Below, piece by piece: positions 9,237-17,631 of a stretch of 64,000 nucleotides of DNA. The position numbers and the translations under genes are program-made. Where the stretch lies: NCBI RefSeq assembly GCF_008727875.1, contig NZ_VTWS01000013.1, forward strand, positions 1 through 64,000, written 5' to 3'. The DNA comes from Larkinella humicola. GTDB taxonomy: Bacteria > Bacteroidota > Bacteroidia > Cytophagales > Spirosomataceae. The number at the start of each line of letters is the position of its first letter. Positions within the stretch are counted from its first letter, which is position 1. Under the pieces are notes generated by a model. The model was not told the origin of the DNA and searched no databases. It worked only from the letters and a program-made list of their open reading frames with translations.

Positions 9237-10535
9237 ATGAAACGAATTCTTTTGAGTATCGGTCTGCTGTGGCTGGCCAGTGCCTGTCGAGAATCCACCG
9301 AAAAAGACACCGCTACCACCACGGAGACTAAACCCACTGCCGACGTTACGGAAGGAGAGTCCAGCCACGAGGAAGGCCCGGCCGATGTCGTGGAACTGAC
9401 CACCGATCAACTCCGCATTGGAGCCATTAGCCTGGGAAAAGTCGAGTATCGTAATCTGGGCCAGCTGCTCCAGATTAACGGGCGGCTGGCCGTACCTGCT
9501 CAGAGCCAGGTAGCCGTTACCGCGCTGCAAGGTGGCTTTGTCCGCAGTATTCCCTTACTTCCGGGGCAGCCGGTCCGTAAAGGCCAGTTGCTGGCCCGCA
9601 TTGAAAACCCGGATCTGGTCGGACTCCAGCAGGAGTACGCCGAAAATCAGAGCCGCCTGACGTATTTAGAAGCCGAATATGCCCGCCAAAAGGAACTGAG
9701 CGAACAGAATGTCGGAGCTCTGAAAGTATTCCAGCAAACGTCCGCCGAGCGAAACCAGATCCGTTCCCGGTTGGGTGGTCTGGCTCAGCGCCTTCGACTG
9801 GTGGGCCTCTCGCCCCAGGCCGCACTAAATGGCAAGTTCAGTGCACAATACGTGGTCACGGCCCCGGTATCGGGCGTGGTCACTGACGTGCCCGCCACGG
9901 TAGGCCAGTATGTGCAGCCCGCCGACATAATGGCCCGCATTACCAGCAGCCAGGGATTGTACGCGGAGCTGACCGTATTTGAGAAAGATCTGCCCCGGAT
10001 CCGGGAGGGCCAGCGGTTGAGCATCCAGCTGAACAACGAAGAGGGCCGGGAGCGCAGTGGGCGCATCATGTACATCAACCGGGCCATTGACGCCAATCGT
10101 TCTGTGCGGGTGGTGGCCCGACTCGACCAACCCGATGCTCGTTTGGCTCCAAACACGTTTCTAAAAGCGGGCTTGGATTTGGGCGACAGCCGGGTTACGA
10201 CGCTGCCCGAAGGGGCTATCGTGTCGGCAGAAGGGAAAGACTACATCTTTATCGTCACTGACGAGCGGGCTCCTGAACACCATGAACATGAGGAAGGTGA
10301 AGCCGAACACAGCGCGAAGGAAGAGCACGACCACAAGGCGGGCGAAAAAGAGCAGCATGGAACAAGCTTTAAGCAGATTCCCGTGCGCCGGGGCGTGACC
10401 GAGGGGGGCTATTCCCAGGTGACGCTACCCGGTACGCTCGACCTGGGCAAGGTGCAGGTTGTGATAAAAGGCGCATTTGCGGTCCTCTCGCAGCTACAGG
10501 CCGCCACCGGGGAAGAGGAAGGCCACGCACACTGA
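9237..10535 (+). CDS. RND efflux periplasmic adaptor lipoprotein (CzcB/CusB type)
   Basis: A 432-residue lipoprotein with lipobox ASAC at residues 15-18. It has the adaptor layout: barrel/lipoyl start (LQINGRLAVPAQSQVAVTA), a helical hairpin around residues 125-185 (QQEYAENQSRLTYLEAEYA), the returning lipoyl half (VVTAPVSGVVTDVPATVGQ), and the beta-barrel and membrane-proximal domains. A histidine/glutamate-rich insert near residues 340-375 (APEHHEHEEGEAEHS, then KEEHDHKAGEKEQHG) probably binds metal. It starts 8 bp after the CusA-TolC gene and completes a tripartite pump in two genes. His-rich inserts favour Zn, Co or Ni over Cu, consistent with the P1B-2-like ATPase downstream. That specificity is inferred. 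Confidence 0.88.
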   Translation: MKRILLSIGLLWLASACRESTEKDTATTTETKPTADVTEGESSHEEGPADVVELTTDQLRIGAISLGKVEYRNLGQLLQINGRLAVPAQSQVAVTALQGGFVRSIPLLPGQPVRKGQLLARIENPDLVGLQQEYAENQSRLTYLEAEYARQKELSEQNVGALKVFQQTSAERNQIRSRLGGLAQRLRLVGLSPQAALNGKFSAQYVVTAPVSGVVTDVPATVGQYVQPADIMARITSSQGLYAELTVFEKDLPRIREGQRLSIQLNNEEGRERSGRIMYINRAIDANRSVRVVARLDQPDARLAPNTFLKAGLDLGDSRVTTLPEGAIVSAEGKDYIFIVTDERAPEHHEHEEGEAEHSAKEEHDHKAGEKEQHGTSFKQIPVRRGVTEGGYSQVTLPGTLDLGKVQVVIKGAFAVLSQLQAATGEEEGHAH

Positions 10536-10966
10536 TGCACAACCGGCCTAATTCAGGAGCGGTCCGGTTTAACTGCAAATCTGACAAAGTGATGAACAGA
10601 CACAAATTTAACAGAAACTCGCTAAAGCCCAGGCGGTTCGAAGCACGTTTATGGATGATGCGTAGAAAATAGCCACCCTTGAGCGGGACGTCCGGATAAT
10701 AGCCGATGCGCTCAGGTGGGGAGGCAACGTGATACGTTGTGACAACAATGGTTCTTACTCAGATGCCATGCACTTTGCCGAGGAGTTATCGGGGAGCTAC
10801 CATCAGGATCGTCCGACCTTGACGGGACTGGCGATTTCGGACTTTGAGCCCTCACTTCGTTTTGCCGACCCCAATCAGGAAGTACACGGCAAGGCCATTT
10901 ATATACTAATACAATAAATCGAACAGCCTATGGTCTCGCCCATGAACTATATTCTTTAAAGAAACC
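10536..10966. other. Non-coding or decayed stretch
   Basis: This 431-bp interval holds no convincing gene. Directly after the adaptor stop there is a weak inverted repeat (AACCGG ... CCGGTT, about 10543-10570). A 62-codon open frame at 10729-10917 has no family I recognise and looks like residue of an older gene. The next frame starts at 10967. Confidence 0.35.
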
Positions 10967-11224
10967 ATGCATCAGACCATGTATCACGTAAAGCTCGTAT
11001 TTGGGATTGCGCTTACGCTGGCCCTGCTGGGGTGGAGTTTGTATCGACTGGCGGTCTGGTTTAAAGTCATCAAGGGTGGGAAACAGACAAAAGCGGCAAA
11101 ACGTCCGACAAATGGCAACCAAATTGGTTTGGTAGGCAAGCCAGTATCAACGAAAGGACAGAAAAAGGGCGCTAACAACCATTCCCGGAGGATGTTTTAC
11201 ACATCGAGACGGGAACACGATTGA
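10967..11224 (+). CDS. Small single-pass membrane protein, unknown
   Basis: 85 residues with one clear membrane helix near residues 9-31 (VKLVFGIALTLALLGWSLY) followed by a basic cytoplasmic-looking tail rich in lysine and arginine (KGGKQTKAAKRPTNG). I recognise no family. It is 33 bp ahead of the NicO-like membrane gene and in the same direction, so it may be cotranscribed. The tail may contain decayed sequence, and the coding status is uncertain. Confidence 0.35.
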   Translation: MHQTMYHVKLVFGIALTLALLGWSLYRLAVWFKVIKGGKQTKAAKRPTNGNQIGLVGKPVSTKGQKKGANNHSRRMFYTSRREHD

Positions 11225-11257
11225 ACAACCATTGCTCTCATCGAAAGTTTTAAGACT

Positions 11258-11884
11258 ATGGATGCAATCTTTATTGGTAGCCTGACACTGAGTCTGCTAC
11301 ACGCACTGATTCCCAGCCATTGGCTCCCGTTCGTGACCATCGGCCAAACGGAGCGGTGGAGCCTGCGGCAGACGCTGACGGTTACAGCAATCGCGGGACT
11401 GGCGCATACCGTTAGCACGACGCTGCTGGGGGTATTGGTGAGTCTGGCGGGCTGGCAGTTGGCGGAGAATTACCACGACCTGTCGGAACGGGCCATTCCG
11501 CTCCTGCTGCTGGCACTGGGGCTGTGGTATTTAATGCAGCACCTGCGCCACCGACACGTGCATGATCACTTCGACGCCGGAGTCGTCCGCAAAGCCCGGT
11601 CTTATTCGGCGCTGCTATTATCGCTGGGGCTGGCCATGTTTCTGTCGCCTTGCCTGGAGATCGAAACCTACTTTCTGAGCGCGGGGGCAAAAGGTTGGGG
11701 TGCGGTTGGGCTGGTGGCTCTCATCTATAACGTAATCACGCTATCAGGCATGCTCCTGATGGTGACCCTCGGACGACGGGGCTTACAACAGGTCAATCCG
11801 CATTGGTTTGAGCATCACGAGAATCTGATTACCGGGCTGACGCTTGTCGGGTTGGCTGTATTTAATTTTTTTATCGAATTCTAA
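11258..11884 (+). CDS. NicO/UreH-like multi-pass membrane protein, putative metal transporter
   Basis: 208 residues with about six membrane helices. The N-terminal signature HALIPSHWLPF and the second-helix motif AGLAHTVSTTLLG resemble the NicO/UreH/SafE transporter superfamily, in which these histidines are thought to contact metal. A His-rich cytoplasmic loop (HLRHRHVHDHFD, near residues 94-105) separates the helical halves. It lies between the RND pump and the Zn/Cd-type P-ATPase (8 bp before the ATPase), so it is probably part of the same divalent-metal resistance unit. Direction of transport and substrate are not visible. Confidence 0.65.
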   Translation: MDAIFIGSLTLSLLHALIPSHWLPFVTIGQTERWSLRQTLTVTAIAGLAHTVSTTLLGVLVSLAGWQLAENYHDLSERAIPLLLLALGLWYLMQHLRHRHVHDHFDAGVVRKARSYSALLLSLGLAMFLSPCLEIETYFLSAGAKGWGAVGLVALIYNVITLSGMLLMVTLGRRGLQQVNPHWFEHHENLITGLTLVGLAVFNFFIEF

Positions 11885-11892
11885 CTAACACT

Positions 11893-13878
11893 ATGGCAGA
11901 CGATCACAACCACGATGAAGACGGTCATACCCACGATGATGTGGAGCTGATCGAGGAGGGGACTACGCCAGCAGCGGATGCCGCTCCCGCCAAAAAAGGC
12001 TCCGAACAAACCTGGCGTACCTATGTTCCGGCTATTAGTAGTTTAGTATTACTGTTGGGCGGTATCGCGCTGGATAATTACGCTACCAACTGGTTTAAAG
12101 ATCCTGTGCGGCTAATCTGGTATATAGTGGCTTACCTACCGGTTGGCTGGCCGGTGTTGCGCCGGGCGTGGAGCAGTAGTTTCCGGGGCGATGTGTTCAC
12201 CGAATTTTTTCTGATGGGCGTGGCGACCCTCGGCGCGTTCGCTATTCGTGAGTATCCCGAAGGCGTCGCCGTGATGCTGTTTTACACCATCGGGGAGCTG
12301 TTTCAGGACGCGGCCGTGCTGCGGGCGCGTCGTTCGATTAAAGCCTTACTGGATGTGCGGCCCGACGAGGTGACTGTGCTTAAAAATGGGAAAGCGCAGG
12401 TGGTAAAGGCTGCAACGGTAGCGGTGGGCGATGTGGTCCAAATCAAGCCGGGCGAGAAAGTGGGGCTGGATGGTACCATGCGTTCAGCGACTGGTACGTT
12501 CGATACGGCGGCTCTGACGGGCGAAAGCGTCCCGCGCTCCATCGAAAAAGGAGAAGCGGTGCTGGCGGGCATGATCAACCGGCAGTCGCTGGTCGAGATG
12601 GACGTAACAACGCCCTATCAGGATTCCAAGCTCTCCCGGATTTTAAAGCTTGTTCAGCAAGCTACGGGCCGCAAAGCCCAAACCCAGGAGTTCATTGCCC
12701 GATTCGCCAAGATTTATACACCCATTATCTGTTTAATGGCGGTGCTGATCACGATCGTACCGTATTTCTTGGTGGCCGATTACCGCTTTGCCGACTGGCT
12801 CTACCGGGGATTGGTATTCCTGGTCATTGGTTGCCCCTGCGCGCTGGTCATCTCGATTCCGTTGGGTTATTTTGGTGGGATTGGTGCCGGATCGCGGCAG
12901 GGTATTCTATTTAAAGGATCTGTATTTTTAGACCTGATGACCCAGCTCAAAACGGTTGTCATGGATAAGACTGGTACCCTCACCAAAGGCGTTTTCAAGG
13001 TACAGGAGGTAAAGCCGGTCGGCATCGACGCGAAAGAACTGACCCGGCTCACGGCGGCTTTGGAAAGCAAATCGACGCACCCGGTGGCGACGGCAATCAT
13101 TGATCATGCGGATACCAGCTACGAAACGGTATCGGTCGAAGAGGTTGAAGAAATAGCCGGTCATGGCCTAAAAGGCCGCGTCGACGGGAAAGAAATGCTG
13201 GCGGGTAATGCCAAGTTGCTTCGTAAGTATAAAGTAAACTTCGATGAGGCCCTGACCAAGATTCCTTACACCATTGTGATGACCGCCATCGATGGTAAAT
13301 TTGCGGGCTATTTCACCATTGCCGACGAAGCCAAGCCTGATGCCCAGAAGGCCGTTGCTCGGTTGAAAGCCGAAGGCATTCGCACGGTAATGCTATCGGG
13401 CGATAAAGCGGCTGTCGTGGAAGCGGTCGCCAAACAGGTGGGCGTGGACGAGTGGCACGGCGATCTGCTGCCCGAAGATAAGGTAACGCAGGTCGAACGG
13501 CTCAAAGCCGAGCTGTCCGGTAGCCCAAAGGCAAAGCTGGCTTTCGTTGGCGACGGGGTGAACGACGCGCCGGTTGTGGCCCTTGCCGATGTAGGCATGG
13601 CGATGGGTGGCTTGGGCTCCGATGCGACCATCGAGACCGCCGACGTGATTATTCAGAACGACGAACCTTCAAAAATTGCCATGGCCATCGAAATTGGCCG
13701 GGCTACCCGTCGGATTGTCTGGCAAAATATCACCTTGTCACTGGTGGTCAAAGCCATCGTGTTGGTGCTGGGAGCAGGCGGGTTGGCGACCATGTGGGAA
13801 GCGGTTTTCGCCGACGTGGGCGTGGCGATGCTGGCTATCTTGAACGCCGTGCGGGTGCAGAATCTCAAATTCAAGTGA
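11893..13878 (+). CDS. P1B-type heavy-metal ATPase, Zn/Cd/Pb-exporting type
   Basis: 661 residues. The N-terminus has no HMA domain but is a His/Asp-rich tail (ADDHNHDEDGHTHDD). It has the TM6 metal motif CPC (VIGCPCALVISIPLGY), the phosphorylation site DKTGTLTKG, the actuator motif TGES, the SxHP nucleotide motif (KSTHPVATAI), and the hinge GDGVNDAPVVALADVG. The hinge followed by MGGLGSDATIETADV is typical of the ZntA/CadA group rather than CopA. It would pump divalent metal from cytosol to periplasm, feeding the RND pump encoded upstream. A strong hairpin terminator follows 9 bp after the stop. Exact metal is inferred. Confidence 0.9.
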   Translation: MADDHNHDEDGHTHDDVELIEEGTTPAADAAPAKKGSEQTWRTYVPAISSLVLLLGGIALDNYATNWFKDPVRLIWYIVAYLPVGWPVLRRAWSSSFRGDVFTEFFLMGVATLGAFAIREYPEGVAVMLFYTIGELFQDAAVLRARRSIKALLDVRPDEVTVLKNGKAQVVKAATVAVGDVVQIKPGEKVGLDGTMRSATGTFDTAALTGESVPRSIEKGEAVLAGMINRQSLVEMDVTTPYQDSKLSRILKLVQQATGRKAQTQEFIARFAKIYTPIICLMAVLITIVPYFLVADYRFADWLYRGLVFLVIGCPCALVISIPLGYFGGIGAGSRQGILFKGSVFLDLMTQLKTVVMDKTGTLTKGVFKVQEVKPVGIDAKELTRLTAALESKSTHPVATAIIDHADTSYETVSVEEVEEIAGHGLKGRVDGKEMLAGNAKLLRKYKVNFDEALTKIPYTIVMTAIDGKFAGYFTIADEAKPDAQKAVARLKAEGIRTVMLSGDKAAVVEAVAKQVGVDEWHGDLLPEDKVTQVERLKAELSGSPKAKLAFVGDGVNDAPVVALADVGMAMGGLGSDATIETADVIIQNDEPSKIAMAIEIGRATRRIVWQNITLSLVVKAIVLVLGAGGLATMWEAVFADVGVAMLAILNAVRVQNLKFK

Positions 13879-13887
13879 CGGCTAATC

Positions 13888-13923
13888 AAGCAGCCCCATT
13901 TCCAATCGGTTATGGGGCTGCTT
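13888..13923. terminator. Rho-independent terminator
   Basis: Perfect 12-bp arms AAGCAGCCCCAT (13888-13899) and ATGGGGCTGCTT (13912-13923) with a 12-nt loop, starting 9 bp after the ATPase stop. It lies between convergent genes and can serve both directions. Confidence 0.8.
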
Positions 13924-13950
13924 TAAGTCAAACGGTATTATACCCCGTAA

Positions 13951-14172
13951 TCAGGCAATCGGGTCGGAATGCTCTTTGTCGTGGCCTTCGGCATGATGTT
14001 CGGCAGCCGCTTGGGCGTGTTCGTCGGCCAGATTGTGTTGACCATAGGCCAGGTAAGCCGCATGGGCTTCCTGCTCATGTTCGCCAGCCTCATGAAGTTG
14101 CTGGGCTTTCTCGTGATACTCAGCGGCTTTGCGGAAGTGGTAAGCGGCCTCTTTGTGGTGCTCGTGTGCCAT
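13951..14172 (-). CDS. Small histidine/alanine-rich soluble protein
   Basis: 73 residues from the ATG at 14172 (MAHEHHKEAAYHFRKAAEYH). It is almost wholly His, Ala, Glu and Gln in an amphipathic helical pattern, with 16 or so histidines and no cysteine or signal peptide. It has the look of a cytosolic metal buffer. The frame extends upstream to 14223, but the residues before MAHEHH do not fit. It is convergent with the Zn/Cd ATPase and divergent from the DUF4198 gene. Metal binding (Zn/Ni/Co) is inferred from composition only. Confidence 0.6.
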   Translation of the reverse strand: MAHEHHKEAAYHFRKAAEYHEKAQQLHEAGEHEQEAHAAYLAYGQHNLADEHAQAAAEHHAEGHDKEHSDPIA

Positions 14173-14249
14173 CGTAAAAGTTGGTTTGATAGTATTAATT
14201 TTACAACGGTTTGATCTATTCAATGTTCATTTTTCCAAATTAAAAATCC

Positions 14250-14963
14250 ATGAAAAAATCCTTCCTATTCCTATGCCTTCTGCTATTCCCTCTTTTATCA
14301 GAGGCCCACAGTTATTGGCTCGAACTTAAAGGTTCGGGTAAGGTCGGTCAGCCCATGACGGTACAATGCTACTTCGGCGAACTCGAAAACGGCCTGCGCG
14401 AAAAAGCCGATAAGTTGGCTGGCATCAAGGCATTCACTGCGTCAGTACTGATGCCCGACGGCACCACCGAACCGCTCACTCTCACGCCCGCTGATAACTG
14501 TTATCAGGCGCAGTTCACCCCTAAACAGCCTGGAACGTATCAAGTGCTGCTGGTTAATGATACCCGCGCCGTGCAGGACCTGACCAAGCACCACCTCGGC
14601 ATTGTGCGCCCCCGCGACTACTTGCGGGCCATCTGCCAGGTTGGTAATGGACCACTGTCTACTAATCCCAAGTACTATTTAGACGTAATACCCCATGACT
14701 TACCAGCCGTGGGTAAGCCAACCGTACTGCTGATTACAAAAGATGGTGCCGCCTATGCCAACGCGCCGGTTAAACTGACAACGCCCGATGGCAAGCAGAC
14801 TAAACAGACTGCTGATGCCAGCGGTCGATTGACACTGACCCCAACAGGAGCTGGGCAGTACGTAGTGGACGTGGACTTTTTGGATAAAACGCCGGGCCAG
14901 TATGAGGGTAAAGACTACGAGGCTATTCGTAACAAGATGGCCTTGACGCTGACCCTACTTTAA
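14250..14963 (+). CDS. DUF4198-family periplasmic protein
   Basis: 237 residues with a signal peptide ending near residue 19 (LFPLLSEA), directly followed by HSYWLEL. This start (exposed His after the signal cleavage) is the hallmark of DUF4198/NikM-like proteins, implicated in periplasmic handling of nickel, cobalt or copper. The body is two beta-sandwich-like parts, the second (residues 155-235) with PVKLTTPDG and GAGQYVVDVDF resembling a carboxypeptidase-regulatory/CNA-B fold. It follows the divalent metal module, so a divalent ion role fits. Substrate not determined. Confidence 0.7.
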   Translation: MKKSFLFLCLLLFPLLSEAHSYWLELKGSGKVGQPMTVQCYFGELENGLREKADKLAGIKAFTASVLMPDGTTEPLTLTPADNCYQAQFTPKQPGTYQVLLVNDTRAVQDLTKHHLGIVRPRDYLRAICQVGNGPLSTNPKYYLDVIPHDLPAVGKPTVLLITKDGAAYANAPVKLTTPDGKQTKQTADASGRLTLTPTGAGQYVVDVDFLDKTPGQYEGKDYEAIRNKMALTLTLL

Positions 14964-15023
14964 ATACCTCAACTGCTAACTTTTCCATCGGATAACGGTT
15001 TAAGAAACAAAATTCTAACGACA

Positions 15024-15351
15024 ATGTGCCAGCATAAAGACACTTAAGATGATATGCTCGCCAAGACCATGACTAAAATTGTGTCCGGGCTGTACCGTAC
15101 TGCGCGACTTCCTGCTTGCAAGGATCCGAAGTGCAGACGGTGGCCGATAAATAACTATCGACCGTGACAACGTCGACATCTGCTTTTAGGGTATCTGATC
15201 AGTGGAGTGCAATGCTGAAATCAGTCATCAGTTCTTAGTCATCGGCGATGCGTTCTGCCGGAATTACGCGGATGAAAGTGATGAGCATTTACTGGACCAC
15301 TGCAAGATATGCGAAAAGACTTGCCGTAAACGTGCCAATGCTTGCTATTAA
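15024..15351 (+). pseudogene. Decayed four-helix-bundle copper storage (Csp-type) gene
   Basis: Translated pieces in more than one frame keep the family pattern of a cysteine every three to four residues. The clearest piece, in one frame, is DRDNVDICF (15156 on), followed by GDAFCRNYADESDEHLLDH and CKICEKTCRKRANACY up to the TAA at 15349. An earlier piece starts at ATG 15024 (MCQHKDT) and runs through ARLPACKDPKC. Stops interrupt it (after MCQHKDT, after ICF, after GI) and at least one frameshift is present. An intact homologue is encoded at 32930-33274. It is therefore a dead copy of a copper-storage protein. Confidence 0.65.
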
Positions 15352-15429
15352 CAAAAGGAAAAGATTACTTAAGCATACTATTCTAAAAATCTGACTTAAC
15401 CTGCTGCCCAAGTAACTTCAGATCGTAGA

Positions 15430-15789
15430 TTAGTGAAGATTGTGACTGCCAGCAACGCCTGCTAACAAGCGATCTTCCTGTAATTTGGGTAACACCTTAT
15501 TCTCGCTGACGGGGGCGCGGTAAATCTCTTTTCCATAATGGTTGTAGAGGACGAAGGTGCTTTGGGAAGCATGTGGTACGATGAGGTACAAGACAAATAC
15601 TTCTTGCCGTTCATACCGGGCCTGATGCATTTCCCAACCACCGCGAGCCGCGTAGGAACGAACATTGGCGATCAAGTCATTGAGCCAGCGTAACTCCTCA
15701 ACCGGATTCTCGCAACGATGCGAGGAAGAATAGAAAGGTATCCGCTGACAGCTTATCAGGCAGAATACCAGCAAGAAAACAGTCTTCAT
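15430..15789 (-). CDS. Small putative lipoprotein, unknown
   Basis: 119 residues from the ATG at 15789. The start MKTVFLLVFCLISCQRIPFY is a lipoprotein signal with lipobox CLISC. The remainder is a small mixed alpha/beta domain (EELRWLNDLIANVRS near residue 30) ending in a histidine (SHNLH). The longer frame from 15861 was not used because only the shorter start gives a signal peptide. I do not recognise the family. Small lipoproteins of this form occur next to envelope redox genes in Cytophagales, and here it follows the porin gene by 97 bp on the same strand. Confidence 0.5.
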   Translation of the reverse strand: MKTVFLLVFCLISCQRIPFYSSSHRCENPVEELRWLNDLIANVRSYAARGGWEMHQARYERQEVFVLYLIVPHASQSTFVLYNHYGKEIYRAPVSENKVLPKLQEDRLLAGVAGSHNLH

Positions 15790-15886
15790 CCAAACGAGCG
15801 TTAAAGGTACGGGGGCGATAAAGTTTATGCATCTTTCATCAGGTTGTAAAAATTGGCCCACCGGGTTTTACAATAGGCCAATGGCA

Positions 15887-17146
15887 TTAAAAATAAGTTG
15901 AGAATCCAATCTGGAATCCGGCTGTGCGGGCCGGCGGATTGCCCAATAAATCCGTATCCCACTGGTAGCGGTAATTGGCGCGGATAACGGTCGTTGGCGA
16001 TGGGCGGAAACTAATCGCGGGGACGATGGACCAGAGTTCATCGGCAATGCTTTCACCCGTTTCGGCAAACGTATCCACATTGTAATCCACCCGCTCAACC
16101 CGCAAGGCGACGTTGAGAACAGCCGTATTCCAACCCAGAATGCGCCGTCGGAGAACCGGCTGGACAATATCCACCCAGCCGCCCCGTTGCTGGCGTCCAA
16201 ATTGTTGCGAATAGGAAGACGACACATCAATACGGGCCCACACCAGTTCGCCATTGATGACGGTGCGGGTGGGCAAGGTCGAATTAAAATCAAGAGCGAA
16301 CACATCGACCCGGCGACGCTTGTCCAGCACCAGACCATCATCCTGAAATTTGTTGTAGACTCCACCCATCCAGGATAGACCTATTTCCGCCCATTTCCGA
16401 CGTTTAAGCGCCGTTTTGATCGTTATCAGGGGAACGCCATTGAAACTTTCCTCAAACCGATCGGCATTGGCTTTGGTTGCTGGTAAAAAAGTGCGGTTCT
16501 GATTGTTGGTAATAATCTGATCGTCAAACCCATTCGTCAGATAGGCTTCATAGGCCCAGACCCAATCCTTCTTGTACATTTTTCCGTAAATTCCAAATCC
16601 GACATTGCTCCAGGTGGATGGAATAATCTGCGTGGACGACAGGGGGCGGTCAACAAATTCCCATTTGGGGCCATCATGGTTCTGATTGAAAGATCCAATT
16701 GGATTCATGATGATGCCACCCCGCAGATTCAAAAGGGGGTGCAGTTCCAAATCCATGGCCGCAAACTCGATATTGATCTCTTTCGTTCCATCCTCAAATT
16801 CGATCTCCGAGAGAAACTTTAGCCGCCGGTTAATCGTAGAGGCCAGAAAAATGGTCATTCGGCGCATCTGAAACGACAATCCTTCCGTAATGCCATTGGT
16901 TTGCATGTACTGGGTATTGGCTTCCAGGTAGCCGCCAACCGACACGGGTAATTTACCCATGGTCAGAAAGGGCCGGTCGTAAGTCGCATCCATATTCAGT
17001 TTGAGTTGCTGACTGCCGGGTCTGAGTGTGGTATCGCGACCAAAGAGCTCCTCAAAAGCGGCCGGATTTGCGGATGTACTGTCCGTTTGGGCAAGCACAC
17101 TGCGGGTGACCAGCCCTAGAAAAAGATAGAGTAGGTATCTCATCAT
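15887..17146 (-). CDS. Outer-membrane porin (phosphate-selective porin O/P-like)
   Basis: 419 residues with a signal peptide (YLLYLFLGLVTRSVLAQ) and then a beta-rich protein with alternating aromatic residues and a terminal phenylalanine (GFQIGFSTYF), as in outer-membrane barrels. Features such as VGGYLEANTQY, GLSFQMRRMTIFLAS and LRGGIIMNPIGSFNQNHDGP match Bacteroidota porin families related to OprO/OprP. It overlaps the Rieske gene stop by one base (TGATG), so the two are translationally coupled. Together with the Rieske and di-haem genes it looks like an envelope uptake or redox unit. The solute is not known. Confidence 0.72.
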   Translation of the reverse strand: MMRYLLYLFLGLVTRSVLAQTDSTSANPAAFEELFGRDTTLRPGSQQLKLNMDATYDRPFLTMGKLPVSVGGYLEANTQYMQTNGITEGLSFQMRRMTIFLASTINRRLKFLSEIEFEDGTKEINIEFAAMDLELHPLLNLRGGIIMNPIGSFNQNHDGPKWEFVDRPLSSTQIIPSTWSNVGFGIYGKMYKKDWVWAYEAYLTNGFDDQIITNNQNRTFLPATKANADRFEESFNGVPLITIKTALKRRKWAEIGLSWMGGVYNKFQDDGLVLDKRRRVDVFALDFNSTLPTRTVINGELVWARIDVSSSYSQQFGRQQRGGWVDIVQPVLRRRILGWNTAVLNVALRVERVDYNVDTFAETGESIADELWSIVPAISFRPSPTTVIRANYRYQWDTDLLGNPPARTAGFQIGFSTYF

Positions 17147-17613
17147 CAGCCAAGGTGAATATTAATGGTTTGTGCGTCTGCCGTAACACGGTACGTTGTC
17201 AGGTTTTTCTCCGCCGGGCCTTCGGTAACTTTTCCCGTGGCATCGTATTCACTGCCGTGAGCGGGACAGGTCAAATACCCGTCGTGGGCATTCAGCTCAT
17301 TGCCCTGGTGCGAACATTTCATAAGGATCGCGGTATAATCCGTATCGCTACGCCGGTAAAGGTAAATCGGGTGCGATTGGCCTTTCATTTCGACAAGAAT
17401 AAAGGGTCGGATCGTAACGTCTCCTTTTTTAGACACCTGATCGAATTCCTTGCGGCTCACTTCAATGGTTTTGCCTTTCAACACGGGTAGTTGTGCGTAA
17501 TAGACACTCTTACAACTTGTTAAAATCGATGTGAAGCCGATGGTGCCGAGGCAGGCTGCGCCACAGGTTTGTAGAAAAGTCTTTCGGTTGATTATCGTCG
17601 TAGAAGAGGACAT
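17146..17613 (-). CDS. Rieske [2Fe-2S] lipoprotein
   Basis: 155 residues. The Rieske cluster ligands are visible as CSHQG near residue 95 and CPAHG near residue 112. The N-terminus (NRKTFLQTCGAACLGTIGF, then ILTSC) has an export signal with a lipobox at residues 30-33. It would carry electrons on the periplasmic face. It sits between a di-haem oxidoreductase gene (18 bp upstream) and the porin gene (one-base overlap), so the three are likely one operon. The partner is probably the di-haem protein. Confidence 0.82.
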   Translation of the reverse strand: MSSSTTIINRKTFLQTCGAACLGTIGFTSILTSCKSVYYAQLPVLKGKTIEVSRKEFDQVSKKGDVTIRPFILVEMKGQSHPIYLYRRSDTDYTAILMKCSHQGNELNAHDGYLTCPAHGSEYDATGKVTEGPAEKNLTTYRVTADAQTINIHLG

Positions 17614-17631
17614 AGTTGGGTGAATTAGTGG